From positions 1 to 27,991 of the forward strand of contig JAFLZE010000013.1 of the NCBI GenBank assembly GCA_029785685.1: a DNA stretch of 27,991 nucleotides. Reading direction: 5' to 3'. This DNA is from Nitrososphaerota archaeon. Lineage in GTDB: Archaea > Thermoproteota > Nitrososphaeria > Nitrososphaerales > UBA183. The position numbers and the translations under genes were made by a program. Under the pieces are notes generated by a model, which was given only the letters and a program-made list of their open reading frames with translations, was not told the origin of the DNA and did not search any database. Positions 16,634 to 24,231 of the stretch are shown here, one piece after another. How positions within the stretch are numbered: position 1 is the stretch's first letter; every line of letters starts with the position of its first letter.

Positions 16634-18550
16634 ATGTCCAACCACTCGCCAGAGGACGATGTCTTCTCAGACTACGACGCCTACCTCTTCCACGAGGGGA
16701 CACACCTCATGCTCCACAAGAAGCTCGGGTCGCACCCCATCGAGGGGAGAAGAGAAACGCTGTTCTCCGTGTGGGCGCCCAACGCGCTTGAGGTCGGCGT
16801 GATGGGCGATTTCACCGACTGGAACGAAGGCACGGTCCCGCTCGAGCCCCATAGGGAAGGCATCTGGCAGGGGCGCGTCCCCGGCGCTGAAGTGGGCTCG
16901 CTCTACAAGTATCGAGTGAAGCTCAGGTCAGGAGACGTGGTAGACAAGGCAGACCCATTCGCCCTTTACGCCGAGGTCCCGCCTAGGACCGCGTCGGTCG
17001 TCTGGAAGACCGACTACAAGTGGGGCGACAAGGGATGGTTGGAGGACGGGAGAGGTGAAAGGAACTCGCAACTGTCTCCCTTCTCGATGTACGAGGTCCA
17101 CCTTGGTTCGTGGAGACGCGACAGACGTGGGAAGCCTCTGGCGTACTGGGAACTAGCGAAGGAGCTTCCGGCCTACGTGAAGGAGATGGGTTTCACCCAT
17201 GTCGAGTTGCTCCCAGTGATGGAACACCCGTTCTATGGCTCTTGGGGATACCAGGTGACAGGGTACTTCTCGCCGACAGCCAGATATGGGACCCCGCAGG
17301 ATTTCATGCGGCTTGTAGACGGCCTCCACAAGGAGGGAATCGGAGTCGTCCTAGACTGGGTGCCGTCCCATTTCCCGTCCGACGCCTACGGTCTCGCCTT
17401 CTTCGACGGGACGCACCTCTACGAGTACTCGGACCCGAACAAGAGGATTCACCCCGATTGGAACAGCTATGTGTTTGACTATTCGAAGGGCGAGGTGAGG
17501 TCCTTCCTGTCCAGCAGTGCTTTCTTCTGGCTCGACGTCTACCATGCGGACGGGCTCAGGGTTGACGGAGTCGCTTCGATGCTCTACCTCGATTATTCGA
17601 GGCAGGGAGGCGACTGGACGAGAAACGCGCGCGGAGGGAGGGAGAACTTGGAGGCTGTGAGCTTCCTGCAGGATTTGAACAGGCAAATCTACAGGTCGTT
17701 TCCGACGGCGCAGACGATAGCCGAGGAGTCCACCGCGTGGCCAGGCGTCACCGGACCCGTCGAGGAAGGGGGGTTGGGGTTCGGGATGAAGTGGAAGATG
17801 GGATGGATGCACGACACATTGACATACTTCTCAAAGGACCCCATCTACAGGAAGCACCACCAGGAACTCATGACATTCAGCATGTGGTATGCTTACTCCG
17901 AGAACTTCGTCCTGCCTCTTTCGCACGACGAAGTGGTCTACGGAAAAGGTTCGCTCCTACAGCGGATGCCGGGGGACAGGTGGCAAAAGTTCGCGAACCT
18001 GAGACTTCTGTTCGGGTACATGTTCGCACACCCGGGGAAGAAGCTACTCTGGATGGGGGACGAGTTCGCCCAGGCGGAGGAATGGCACCATGACGGAGGA
18101 CTGCAGTGGCGGTCCCTGCTCTCGGAGAGGGAGAACCAGGGCGTCGAGCTCTGGGTGAAGGACTTGAACAAGCTCTACAGGAGGGAGAGGTCGTTGCACT
18201 CGCTAGACTTCGACCCCGGAGGGTTCAGATGGGTTTCGTGCGACGACTCTTTACAGAGCGTCATAGCGTTCTTGAGAAGGTCCGCGGAGGAGAATGACTT
18301 CGTGCTTGTGGTCTTGAACTTCACGCCTGTCGTCAGGCGAGGATACCTCGTGGGCGTTCCAGTGGGAGGAAGGTGGCTTGAGGTGCTGAACAGCGATGGA
18401 AAGGAGTATGGGGGAAGCGGTATCGGCAACGCAGGAGGAGTGGATTCTTCTGACGTGGCCTGGCACGGAATGGAGCGGAGTCTGAGGCTCACGCTTCCGC
18501 CGCTCAGCGCGCTCTTTCTCAAGCCTGAGACAAGAAAAGGCCACCCTTAA
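16634..18550 (+). CDS. glgB: 1,4-alpha-glucan branching enzyme, GH13
   Basis: The 638-residue protein makes alpha-1,6 branches in glycogen. A CBM48-like N domain (RETLFSVWAPNALEVGVMGD, FTDWN) is followed by the TIM barrel, with YEVHLGSWRR, GYQVTGYFSPTARYG and LDWVPSHFP. Predicted catalytic residues are D311 in DGLRVD (nucleophile), E364 or the adjacent E365 in TIAEES (acid/base) and D432 in LPLSHDE (transition-state stabiliser). A C-terminal beta domain ends near residue 630. The length fits a GlgB with a single N-terminal carbohydrate module. ATG 16634 is preceded by GAGGAGGTG (16616-16624), a rare clear Shine-Dalgarno-like site in this window. The gene sits 21 bases after glgA, implying co-translation. 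Confidence 0.95.
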   Translation: MSNHSPEDDVFSDYDAYLFHEGTHLMLHKKLGSHPIEGRRETLFSVWAPNALEVGVMGDFTDWNEGTVPLEPHREGIWQGRVPGAEVGSLYKYRVKLRSGDVVDKADPFALYAEVPPRTASVVWKTDYKWGDKGWLEDGRGERNSQLSPFSMYEVHLGSWRRDRRGKPLAYWELAKELPAYVKEMGFTHVELLPVMEHPFYGSWGYQVTGYFSPTARYGTPQDFMRLVDGLHKEGIGVVLDWVPSHFPSDAYGLAFFDGTHLYEYSDPNKRIHPDWNSYVFDYSKGEVRSFLSSSAFFWLDVYHADGLRVDGVASMLYLDYSRQGGDWTRNARGGRENLEAVSFLQDLNRQIYRSFPTAQTIAEESTAWPGVTGPVEEGGLGFGMKWKMGWMHDTLTYFSKDPIYRKHHQELMTFSMWYAYSENFVLPLSHDEVVYGKGSLLQRMPGDRWQKFANLRLLFGYMFAHPGKKLLWMGDEFAQAEEWHHDGGLQWRSLLSERENQGVELWVKDLNKLYRRERSLHSLDFDPGGFRWVSCDDSLQSVIAFLRRSAEENDFVLVVLNFTPVVRRGYLVGVPVGGRWLEVLNSDGKEYGGSGIGNAGGVDSSDVAWHGMERSLRLTLPPLSALFLKPETRKGHP

Positions 18551-18582
18551 ATCGCCAGGCCAACGCCAACCAACGCCCTTTC

Positions 18583-19869
18583 TTGTTCGCGAAGAGACTT
18601 GATGCCCAGGACAAGCTCTATCTTGTAAGCGGGTGCGTGGACAACCTTCTGCTGGCACAGGACGAGGCAGAAGGTTGGTTCGTAGCGGCCCCCGGCTACA
18701 GGCCCTACGGCGATTTCGTCTGGCACCGGGACAGCGCCGAGTGCGTGGCGGCTCTGGACATGTACGCCTCCTCATCAGGGAAGAAGGACATCTTTGAACG
18801 AACCGAGAAGGCACTTGCAAGGTCTTTCAGGGCTATTGCGGAGAAAGAAGAAGGCGTGAAGAAACTTTCGGAGATGAAGGCCAAAGTTTCCAACCCCGAC
18901 TTTTATGACGACAGATTCCACCCCCATTGCAGGCTGAAGAGGGACGGACAGGAGGTCGCTGAGCCCTGGAACAACGTGCAGTATGACAGCGTGGCCCGGC
19001 TTATCGTGGCGCTGTCGAGGCACCTGGCCCTGTCAGGGCGCGTCGACCCTGGGGCCTTCGAGAAGGGCCTCAAAGTTGCGACGTCCTATCTCTTCGACTC
19101 GATATGGGATCAGGTCGACGGGAGGAAGTGGCTTACGGTCTGCGCGAACGAATGGGAGGAGAAGAACGAGCCTCACTTGGGAGGCCCTCTGTTTTCATCC
19201 GTGGTAGGTACGATTTATGCCGCGAGCCTTGCAGCGGGGGATTTGCAGCAATTCTTTCCACTCCCCGAGGTGAGGGAATTCACGAAGCTAACGATGGACA
19301 TGCTTCTTGGGCTTTTCAGGGAGGGGGAGAGTCTGAAGATGCTCAAGAGATACTACGAAACGCCAACCGGAATCTGCTCCACCTCTCTCTGGCTTCTCAC
19401 GGACTACGAGGTCTTCCCGAACGATTCGCCCATGTTCAGGAACACCATATCCGAGATTGTGAGGTCCCTGTACACAGAAACAGCGACAGAGGCAACCGGA
19501 GGAGAAGTGCACCTAACGGGCGGGCTCCGGAGGTACCTGATACCCGAAGCGGGCCACGACCAGCGCGGTTTTCATCATGATAGCTATTGGGGTGGGCAAG
19601 CATGGATGATTACGACTGCTCAGCTCAGCAGGGCAATGGCCATTCAGAGAAGGTACGATATCGCCGAGACCCTGCTGAAGAACTGCCTGGAAACCAGGAG
19701 TGCCGAAGGAAGGCTGCCGGAACAGTTCGAGGGCACCTTCCTTGACCATAGGCAGCACGAGCTTTGGAAGACGAATACAGGGGAGAACACCGCGCCCCCC
19801 TGGCTAGCGTGGTCGCACGCGGAGGTCCTGAAGGCTTACGTCACACTTCGGGAGATGGATGCAATCTGA
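18583..19869 (+). CDS. Second GH15-like (alpha/alpha)6-barrel glycosidase
   Basis: The 428-residue protein is a glycosidase of the glucoamylase/amylo-alpha-1,6-glucosidase superfamily without the N-terminal beta-sandwich. It has FVWHRDSAECVAALDMYA near 46-63, NEWEEKNEP (190-197, containing the likely general acid) and HHDSYWGGQAWM. RLPEQFEG carries E380, the expected general base. The final APPWLAWSHAEVLKAY is the usual GH15 end, seen also in the 12511-14856 protein. It probably trims or debranches glucan; true GH15 versus debranching specificity cannot be settled by eye. TTG 18583 is chosen because it is the first start after the glgB stop (32 bases). The text acccttaaatcg at the glgB stop could be a weak internal promoter. 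Confidence 0.78.
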   Translation: MFAKRLDAQDKLYLVSGCVDNLLLAQDEAEGWFVAAPGYRPYGDFVWHRDSAECVAALDMYASSSGKKDIFERTEKALARSFRAIAEKEEGVKKLSEMKAKVSNPDFYDDRFHPHCRLKRDGQEVAEPWNNVQYDSVARLIVALSRHLALSGRVDPGAFEKGLKVATSYLFDSIWDQVDGRKWLTVCANEWEEKNEPHLGGPLFSSVVGTIYAASLAAGDLQQFFPLPEVREFTKLTMDMLLGLFREGESLKMLKRYYETPTGICSTSLWLLTDYEVFPNDSPMFRNTISEIVRSLYTETATEATGGEVHLTGGLRRYLIPEAGHDQRGFHHDSYWGGQAWMITTAQLSRAMAIQRRYDIAETLLKNCLETRSAEGRLPEQFEGTFLDHRQHELWKTNTGENTAPPWLAWSHAEVLKAYVTLREMDAI

Positions 19870-20065
19870 AGGTCAGCTCTTTGGTGACTGACAAGCCATA
19901 AGACGGCGGAACGGGCATCTCACCGCGTCCCGGGAAACGAGAGGTCGGCCGGTGTCGATGCGGTCGTTCTGCTTGCAGCCTGAGGCGGGAGCTGCAAGGC
20001 GCCGCAAAAGCCGACCCGTGCCTGCCCCATCAAAGCCTAATAATGAGGCCCGGGGGTATCAGCAT
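19870..20065. other. Gap before the small DUF5752-like gene, with its promoter
   Basis: The frame of the next gene is open back to 19952, but that stretch reads as basic, low-complexity sequence and is probably untranslated. A TATA-like CCTAATAATG (20036-20045) is centred about 26 bases before GTG 20066, indicating that the last cluster gene has its own leaderless promoter. Confidence 0.4.
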
Positions 20066-20410
20066 GTGAGTCGCGGCAAGAGAGGAAAGAAGACGCCTGC
20101 CGGGGAGCGAAGGGCGACCATGGAACTGCCTCCCGAGAAGGCGTTCTACTTCTACAGGGGCTTGGACGAGCCGTTGGGCGTGGCTGCAAGCAGCATTGTT
20201 GATTTCCAGAGGAAGCTGGCGAATGTCGAGACAACCTCTGTCAAATTCCACGTCGAGAGAGGCGACTTCCAGAACTGGCTCAAGACGCTGGGGGAGATCG
20301 ACTTGGCCGAGAAGATCGATGGCCTGAAAGGAAAGGGAATCCCGCCTGAAGAAATGAAAGGGAGAGTGACGGCCCTCGCAGCTGAAGCCCTCAGGGGCAA
20401 GAAGCCTTAG
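20066..20410 (+). CDS. Stand-alone DUF5752-like protein of the glucan cluster
   Basis: From GTG 20066 the product has 114 residues: a basic, probably disordered N-terminus (SRGKRGKKTPAGERRATM) and then PPEKAFYFYRGLDEPLG, AASSIVDFQRKLANVET and VKFHVERGDFQNWLKTLGEI. It aligns with the C-terminal domain of the pyrophosphorylase at 11074-12489. Shared positions include EKAFYFY, ASSI, the FH..R.DF..W.K block and a late KG. I recognise this as DUF5752-like; no function is known to me. Small size, lack of catalytic-looking residues and position suggest a regulatory, scaffolding or glucan-binding role. An ATG at 20120 is an alternative start. The stop overlaps the end of an IS5 remnant on the other strand. 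Confidence 0.75.
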   Translation: MSRGKRGKKTPAGERRATMELPPEKAFYFYRGLDEPLGVAASSIVDFQRKLANVETTSVKFHVERGDFQNWLKTLGEIDLAEKIDGLKGKGIPPEEMKGRVTALAAEALRGKKP

Positions 20411-20530
20411 AGCCATCCCAGCATTGTCCTCCTGTAGACGGCTAGGGAGCAGGCCAGCTGGACCAGCGCGAGATAGTTCTCTGCCTTCTTCTCCCACCTG
20501 ATGAGGAGCCTCATGAACCGGTTGAGCCAG
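20407..20530 (-). pseudogene. IS5-type transposase, extreme C-terminal remnant
   Basis: The last 41 or so codons read WLNRFMRLLIRWEKKAENYL, then ALVQLACSLAVYRRTMLGWL. This is the characteristic end of IS5-group transposases (RWEKK-x-ENYLA). It differs in type from the remnant at 4049-4556. Sequence before it (beyond about 20530) belongs to another gene on the + strand. Confidence 0.75.
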
Positions 20531-20671
20531 GACGCGCTCCTCGAGGCCTCCGACGCGCTCGGCACGGACGAGCCGACGGTGGTCACGAAGGGCGAGGAGA
20601 GGGTCTTGAACGAGAGCGGCAAGAGGATTGACGTCATCCCTGCGTGGAAGTGGTTCCTTCGGAGCGGGTAG
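20526..20671 (+). pseudogene. C-terminal remnant of a PIN-domain protein
   Basis: The + frame reads SQDALLEASDALGTDEPTVV, then TKGEERVLNESGKRIDVIPAWKWFLRSG and a TAG. A D-A-x-x-x-A helix followed by T-V-V-T-K-G/D-E-E-x-V-L and a short final strand resembles the end of VapC-like PIN proteins. Everything upstream is replaced by the IS5 remnant, so the insertion probably destroyed the gene. The assignment is by pattern only. Confidence 0.45.
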
Positions 20672-20826
20672 AAGGCGGCCGTCCCTGGCTCCCTTGGACG
20701 AGCGGTACACTGCTGCCTCGGACCTCAAGATACAGGCGCTGCGGGCGCCCCGCAGGAGCCCGCTCCGGCCCCGGGGGGCCCGACGTGGTCGAAGGCAGAA
20801 GCCTCTGATGGGCGCGCGGGCGCTCC

Positions 20827-21060
20827 TCAGGGTCGGTAGGTGCGCGGGTCCACCCGTGTTATCCCCGCCACCCTGTCGTATACTTCGTCTGTTGAGAGTA
20901 TCTTCCGCCCGTCGTCCTGGTTCAGGGCCGTGGCGGCGTAGATGGCGTCGAAGAGGCCGGGCGCCCTGAACGTCCAGGCCAAGGGCATCAGGAAAGTCGA
21001 ATCGGGGGCTGCTTCCGACCAGCCTATGGCGGCGCAACCGGCAGCTGCAATCTCCGGACC
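20827..21060 (-). pseudogene. Truncated VapC/PIN toxin
   Basis: The minus frame reads LQLLRPKGPEIAAAG near its beginning and then FRAPGLFDAIYAATALNQDD, GRKILSTDEVYDRVAGITRV, DPRTYRP, stop at 20827. The FDAIYAATA and ILSTDEVYDRV blocks are the third and fourth acidic motifs of PIN toxins, with a normal C-terminus. The N-terminal half with the first catalytic Asp is missing and no antitoxin precedes it. Confidence 0.6.
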
Positions 21061-21142
21061 TTTAGGTCGGAGAAGTTGAAGACGGGTGGCTCCTCCCACG
21101 CAACCAAGCCGGTTGGACCCTACTCGAGGTGCGGCTCTTCGA

Positions 21143-21160
21143 ATACATGTTTATATGTAT
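21143..21160 (+). promoter_or_regulatory. Operator overlapping the TATA box of RHH/PIN module 3
   Basis: The inverted repeat ATACAT (21143-21148) and ATGTAT (21155-21160) is separated by gtttat. It encloses and overlaps the TATA-like TTTATAT at 21150-21156, centred 29 bases before ATG 21182. Antitoxin binding here would block TBP/TFB, a standard autorepression layout. Confidence 0.55.
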
Positions 21161-21181
21161 ACACGTCTACAAGCGCAGGTG

Positions 21182-21448
21182 ATGAGCACCACGATAAGGG
21201 TGAGCGAGAAGGACAAAGAAGCCCTCGAGACGCTGCGGAAACGCCTCGGCGCCAGGACCATGGCCGAGACGCTCAGGTATGCCATCGCGACGGCAGAGGC
21301 CGAAGACGAAAGGTTCGTAGGGAACGTCGACGCTTTGGGCGAACTCCTGAGTGCAGCAGGGCGTTCAAGCGCCGGGAAGGTGCGCGTGACGGAGCACGTC
21401 GACGAAGAGCTCGCCCGGGCCCTTGCCAAGGAGTCCTCGGAGAGATGA
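21182..21448 (+). CDS. Ribbon-helix-helix-type antitoxin (module 3)
   Basis: The product has 88 residues. MSTTIRVSEKDKEALETLRK followed by RLGARTMAETLRYAIATAEAEDE is a ribbon-helix-helix pattern: an alternating beta strand (TTIRVS), helix, turn, second helix. The C-terminal half is acidic/charged and ends near ALAKESSER. The frame is open upstream, but ATG 21182 agrees with the promoter and with an AGGTG directly before it. The stop overlaps the toxin start as ATGA, a translationally coupled pair. Confidence 0.8.
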   Translation: MSTTIRVSEKDKEALETLRKRLGARTMAETLRYAIATAEAEDERFVGNVDALGELLSAAGRSSAGKVRVTEHVDEELARALAKESSER

Positions 21449-21924
21449 CCGCGTTCCTGGACACAGGAGCGCTGTACGGTACCCTGGACAGGTCGGACGA
21501 GCACCACTTGGACGCCGTATCGCTCGTCTACCAGGCGTTGAAGGGCAAGTGGGGGAGGGTGTACACGAGCAACTACGTGGAAATCGAGGCCACGCTCCTT
21601 CTGGGCTCCAGGCTCGGCCCTTCCGCGGCCAGGGCCGTCCCCTCGTTCCTTTCCAAGAGCGGGTTCAAGGAGCTGCTCGTCGATGGGCCGACTCACGCGA
21701 AGGCCGTCGACCTGTTCATCCGAGACGAGAGGCTCAGCCTGACTGACGCTTCGAGCGTGCTCCTCATGGGGGTCGTCGGGGCGAAGGCGCTTCTCGGCTT
21801 CGACACAAGGAGCTTCGCAGGAAGGAACGTGGAAGTGGTCGGAGGCGGCCACTGGGAAAGGCTGTCTGACTCGGAGAAGAAGGGCGTAGGGGCTTTCGAG
21901 CGAGGGTCCGGAAAGGCGCCCTGA
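21445..21924 (+). CDS. vapC: PIN-domain (VapC-like) toxin (module 3)
   Basis: From ATG 21445 the product has 159 residues. Acidic motifs: D6 in MTAFLDTGALYG, Glu in NYVEIEATLLLG, Asp in LSLTDASSVLLMG and Asp in ALLGFDTRSF, the complete PIN set. The C-terminal extension beyond about 145 (SDSEKKGVGAFERGSGKAP) is longer than usual and looks disordered. The start overlaps the antitoxin stop by ATGA. It looks functional. The target RNA is unknown. Confidence 0.85.
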   Translation: MTAFLDTGALYGTLDRSDEHHLDAVSLVYQALKGKWGRVYTSNYVEIEATLLLGSRLGPSAARAVPSFLSKSGFKELLVDGPTHAKAVDLFIRDERLSLTDASSVLLMGVVGAKALLGFDTRSFAGRNVEVVGGGHWERLSDSEKKGVGAFERGSGKAP

Positions 21925-22088
21925 CCGACCAAGCCGACGAACAGGCAGCCTAGGCCCTGCCACGCGGACCTCTGCGCCCGGCCACCTTCTCGATCTCCGC
22001 CTCGGCCTCCGGCGGAAGCAAGCCGACGGCGCCCTGAAGAGAAGGGCGAAGCAGCGGGACGCAGGAGGGTCCGGCACAGGGGCCGCGG

Positions 22089-23612
22089 TCAGAGGAAACG
22101 GAGGACCCACTGCAGGCCTCCGGGGAGGAGGTGGCCGAGGTAGGACTTGTCCTCCAGGGAGAGGAGCCTCAGGGCCTTCGTACAGACCACGAACAGGGCC
22201 AGCCCCAGAGCGGTGTAGGGGACGATGGTGACGAGCCGGTTCGACACCATCTCCGAGGGGAGATAGACGGCCACGGCAGGGATGACGGACGCCAGCAGGG
22301 CCTTGCCGAGGAAGCGGAAGCTGGCCCTGGGGAGGTAGCCTCTGAGGAAGTACAGGGAGAGGGCGCAGCCGAGCACCATTATCGTGACCCTGCTGTAGGC
22401 GGCCCCCGCGAGCCCGAGGCTCGGCACCAGCGACAGGGAGAGGGCGATGTCTGCGAGGGCGGCGACCGCCCCGACGACGAGGACCGCTCGCGTCCTCCCG
22501 ACCCCTTGCAAGACGTAGATGGCGATGGACTGGACAGCGACGAAGACATAGAACAGGGTGATGACCTGGAGGTACGGGATCCCCGCTGCGTAGGCGCCCC
22601 CGCCTGAGAAGAGGTCGAAGAGCTGGGTGGCCATGGCGGCCGCGAAGAGGGACGCGGGGAGGACCGTGAGGGCGCCGAAGCGGAGGGCGAGGGCCGTCCC
22701 CCTGGAGACCTCTGAGGTGGCCTCGGAGCTGAAGGAGGTCTCAGCGAAGAGGGCGGTGGTGAGGGGACCGACGAACAGGGCTGAAACGAGGCTCGAGATA
22801 GTGACCGCGGCGTTGTATATCCCAAGCGAGGTGGGGCTCAGATATCCGCCGACCACGACGATGTCGGAGTTCGCCGCGACGGTCGCGACCACCCCCGCGA
22901 GGGCGAGAGGCGAGGCGTAGCGGAGGACCGGGCGGTAGTAGAGGGAGGCGCGCGCGGTCAGGAGCGGTCTGCGGTACAGCATGAAGGCCGCCAGGCCTAC
23001 CAGGCCGTAGTAGAGGGCCCAAGACAGGATGGCAGCGGCCAGGCTGTGGAAGAGGAGAAGGCCGGCGACGGCGACGGCGACCCCGGCGAACCTCGACACG
23101 AGGGTGATCTTCGCCATGAGGGAGTACCTCCTGACGGCCTGGAGGATAGCGAGGAGGACCGAAGAGACGGAGGAAGAGAAGAGCCAGAGGGCGCCGACGT
23201 AGAAGACCCAGGACCAAGAAGTGGACTTCAGAAAGTAGCCCGAGAGGTAGGGTGCGAGCCCCGCGAGCATGGCAGAAGCGGCGCCTGAGAAGAGCAACGT
23301 CAGGATGAGGGAGGCCTTGGCGCCCCCCCACCCGCGGCCCTGCTCGTCGGAGGCCATGGGGGCCAGGAACTTGACCGTGGCGTAGCTGAGCCCGAAGGAG
23401 GCGAGGGTTGTGGCTATGCCCACGGTGACCTGGAGGGAAGAATAGGCGCCGTAGGAGACCGATGGGAGGAGGCGGAGGAGGGAGCCGAGAAAGACGAAGC
23501 CGAGCAGGGCGCCCAGGACGCCCTGGGTGGAAAGCCAGCCGATCCCCCGGACGATGTTCCTCCCGCGGTCTTCCGTCTGGTTACCAGGTGGCGGGCCGGT
23601 GCCTCCTTCCAA
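22089..23612 (-). CDS. Polysaccharide flippase-like membrane protein (MOP superfamily)
   Basis: The 507-residue protein has 12-14 predicted membrane helices and a short hydrophilic N-terminus. GRNIVRGIGWLSTQGVLGAL followed by SVSYGAYSSLQVTVGIATTL and LSYATVKFLAP is the usual opening of Wzx/RfbX-type polysaccharide exporters. The mid-protein segment SDIVVVGGYLSPTSLGIYNA is typical of the second half. Family role: flipping lipid-linked oligosaccharides across the membrane, for example for N-glycosylation of surface proteins. TTG 23612 is supported by a TATA-like CTTATAGC box 29 bases upstream. No glycosyltransferase for lipid-linked glycans lies in this window, so its substrate cannot be inferred. 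Confidence 0.85.
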   Translation of the reverse strand: MEGGTGPPPGNQTEDRGRNIVRGIGWLSTQGVLGALLGFVFLGSLLRLLPSVSYGAYSSLQVTVGIATTLASFGLSYATVKFLAPMASDEQGRGWGGAKASLILTLLFSGAASAMLAGLAPYLSGYFLKSTSWSWVFYVGALWLFSSSVSSVLLAILQAVRRYSLMAKITLVSRFAGVAVAVAGLLLFHSLAAAILSWALYYGLVGLAAFMLYRRPLLTARASLYYRPVLRYASPLALAGVVATVAANSDIVVVGGYLSPTSLGIYNAAVTISSLVSALFVGPLTTALFAETSFSSEATSEVSRGTALALRFGALTVLPASLFAAAMATQLFDLFSGGGAYAAGIPYLQVITLFYVFVAVQSIAIYVLQGVGRTRAVLVVGAVAALADIALSLSLVPSLGLAGAAYSRVTIMVLGCALSLYFLRGYLPRASFRFLGKALLASVIPAVAVYLPSEMVSNRLVTIVPYTALGLALFVVCTKALRLLSLEDKSYLGHLLPGGLQWVLRFL

Positions 23613-23635
23613 CGAAATCAGGTCCGGAAAGACGG

Positions 23636-23645
23636 GCTATAAGAG
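23636..23645 (-). promoter_or_regulatory. TATA-like box of the flippase gene
   Basis: Plus-strand gctataagag (minus CTCTTATAGC) is centred about 29 bases before TTG 23612. It fits a leaderless transcript with a TTG start. Confidence 0.45.
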
Positions 23646-23670
23646 ATGAATTGGCGCACCGCCTGAACAA

Positions 23671-23723
23671 TCCTCAGACTGAGGAACCAGTGAACCTACC
23701 CACCGCTGAAGCCTGTGGGCTTC
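23671..23723. repeat. IS200/IS605-like end with hairpins
   Basis: TCCTCA-gac-TGAGGA (23671-23685) is a perfect hairpin. Shortly after, GAAGCC (23708-23713) and GGCTTC (23718-23723) form a second one with a TGTG loop, alternatively CCCAC (23699-23703) with GTGGG (23715-23719). The text AGTGAACC...CCCACCGCTGAAG...GGGCTTC closely resembles sub-terminal hairpins of TnpB-carrying IS605-type elements. It precedes the TnpB remnant by about 170 bases. Confidence 0.5.
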
Positions 23724-23890
23724 TCGCTCCATCGGCCAAACTTGCTTATCCTCCTTCGTTGGACGAGTAGAGGCGCGGCCTCCGCACGGGCCCGTTCCAG
23801 GCCCGCCTGCAAGACGTTCCTCGCAGCGTCAGGAACAGGCCGACGGGAGGGAGGAGGTCCAGGACGCGGCTGAACCGATGGCCATGCCGG
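23724..23890. other. Decayed spacer inside the IS605-like remnant
   Basis: No gene is recognisable. Its position between a hairpin end and a TnpB C-terminus suggests residual TnpB body sequence, but I could not align it. Confidence 0.25.
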
Positions 23891-24223
23891 ATGGCACGGG
23901 GGACGGTTGACTACAAGTCGCCGATGGCGGCGCTGTATCCGACTCCGAGAGGGACTTCGTCAAGATGTCCTGCCTGCGGTGGAAGGCTGGAGCACCCGGC
24001 GTGGGCTGTGAGCAGGCGCGTCAAGTGCGGCGTCGACTACGGCAGGGACAGGCTCGCCTCGCTGGCGATCCTCTGCCGCGGCCTGACGCCGTTCGCCGCG
24101 AGTGCGGACGCCTCCTGGCAGCAGATGAGGGATGAGCACCTGCATCCTGGCGGCACGCCTGGTGCCGTCAGAGCGGGTGGGACCGATGCTGCCAGCGCTC
24201 CGAATCTGGACGTGCACACGTAG
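23891..24223 (+). pseudogene. TnpB (IS200/IS605 OrfB) C-terminal remnant, copy 2
   Basis: The frame reads VDYKSPMAALYPTPRGTSSR, CPACGGRLEHPAWAVSRRVK and CGVDYGRDRLASLAILCRGL. This is the TnpB end: G-T-S-x-x-C-P-x-C-G, then the D-R-D-x-x-A RuvC motif with R-G-L. The first CxxC is intact, but the second is reduced to a single Cys (KCGVD). The tail aligns with copy 1 at 2700-2975. Only about a quarter of a normal TnpB remains, with no bridge helix or first RuvC motifs, so it is not a working nuclease. Confidence 0.78.
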
Positions 24224-24231
24224 ATGCACGT

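Noticed and set aside
20030..21037. 335-codon minus-strand open frame across the DUF5752-like gene and remnants
   Set aside because: It is antisense to a recognisable protein and made of low-complexity Arg/Pro/Leu text, with no supporting promoter.
21950..22050. Short minus-strand tail (GAVGLLPPEAEAEIEKVAGR)
   Set aside because: It looks protein-like but is under 45 codons without a start, promoter or family match, so it cannot be supported as a gene.
21151..22110. 319-codon minus-strand open frame
   Set aside because: It is a shadow of the RHH/PIN toxin-antitoxin pair on the plus strand; GC-rich DNA keeps the frame open.
22741..23331. Minus-strand open frame inside the flippase gene
   Set aside because: It is a shifted-frame shadow with Arg/Pro/Gly-rich composition and no membrane segments, unlike the true frame.
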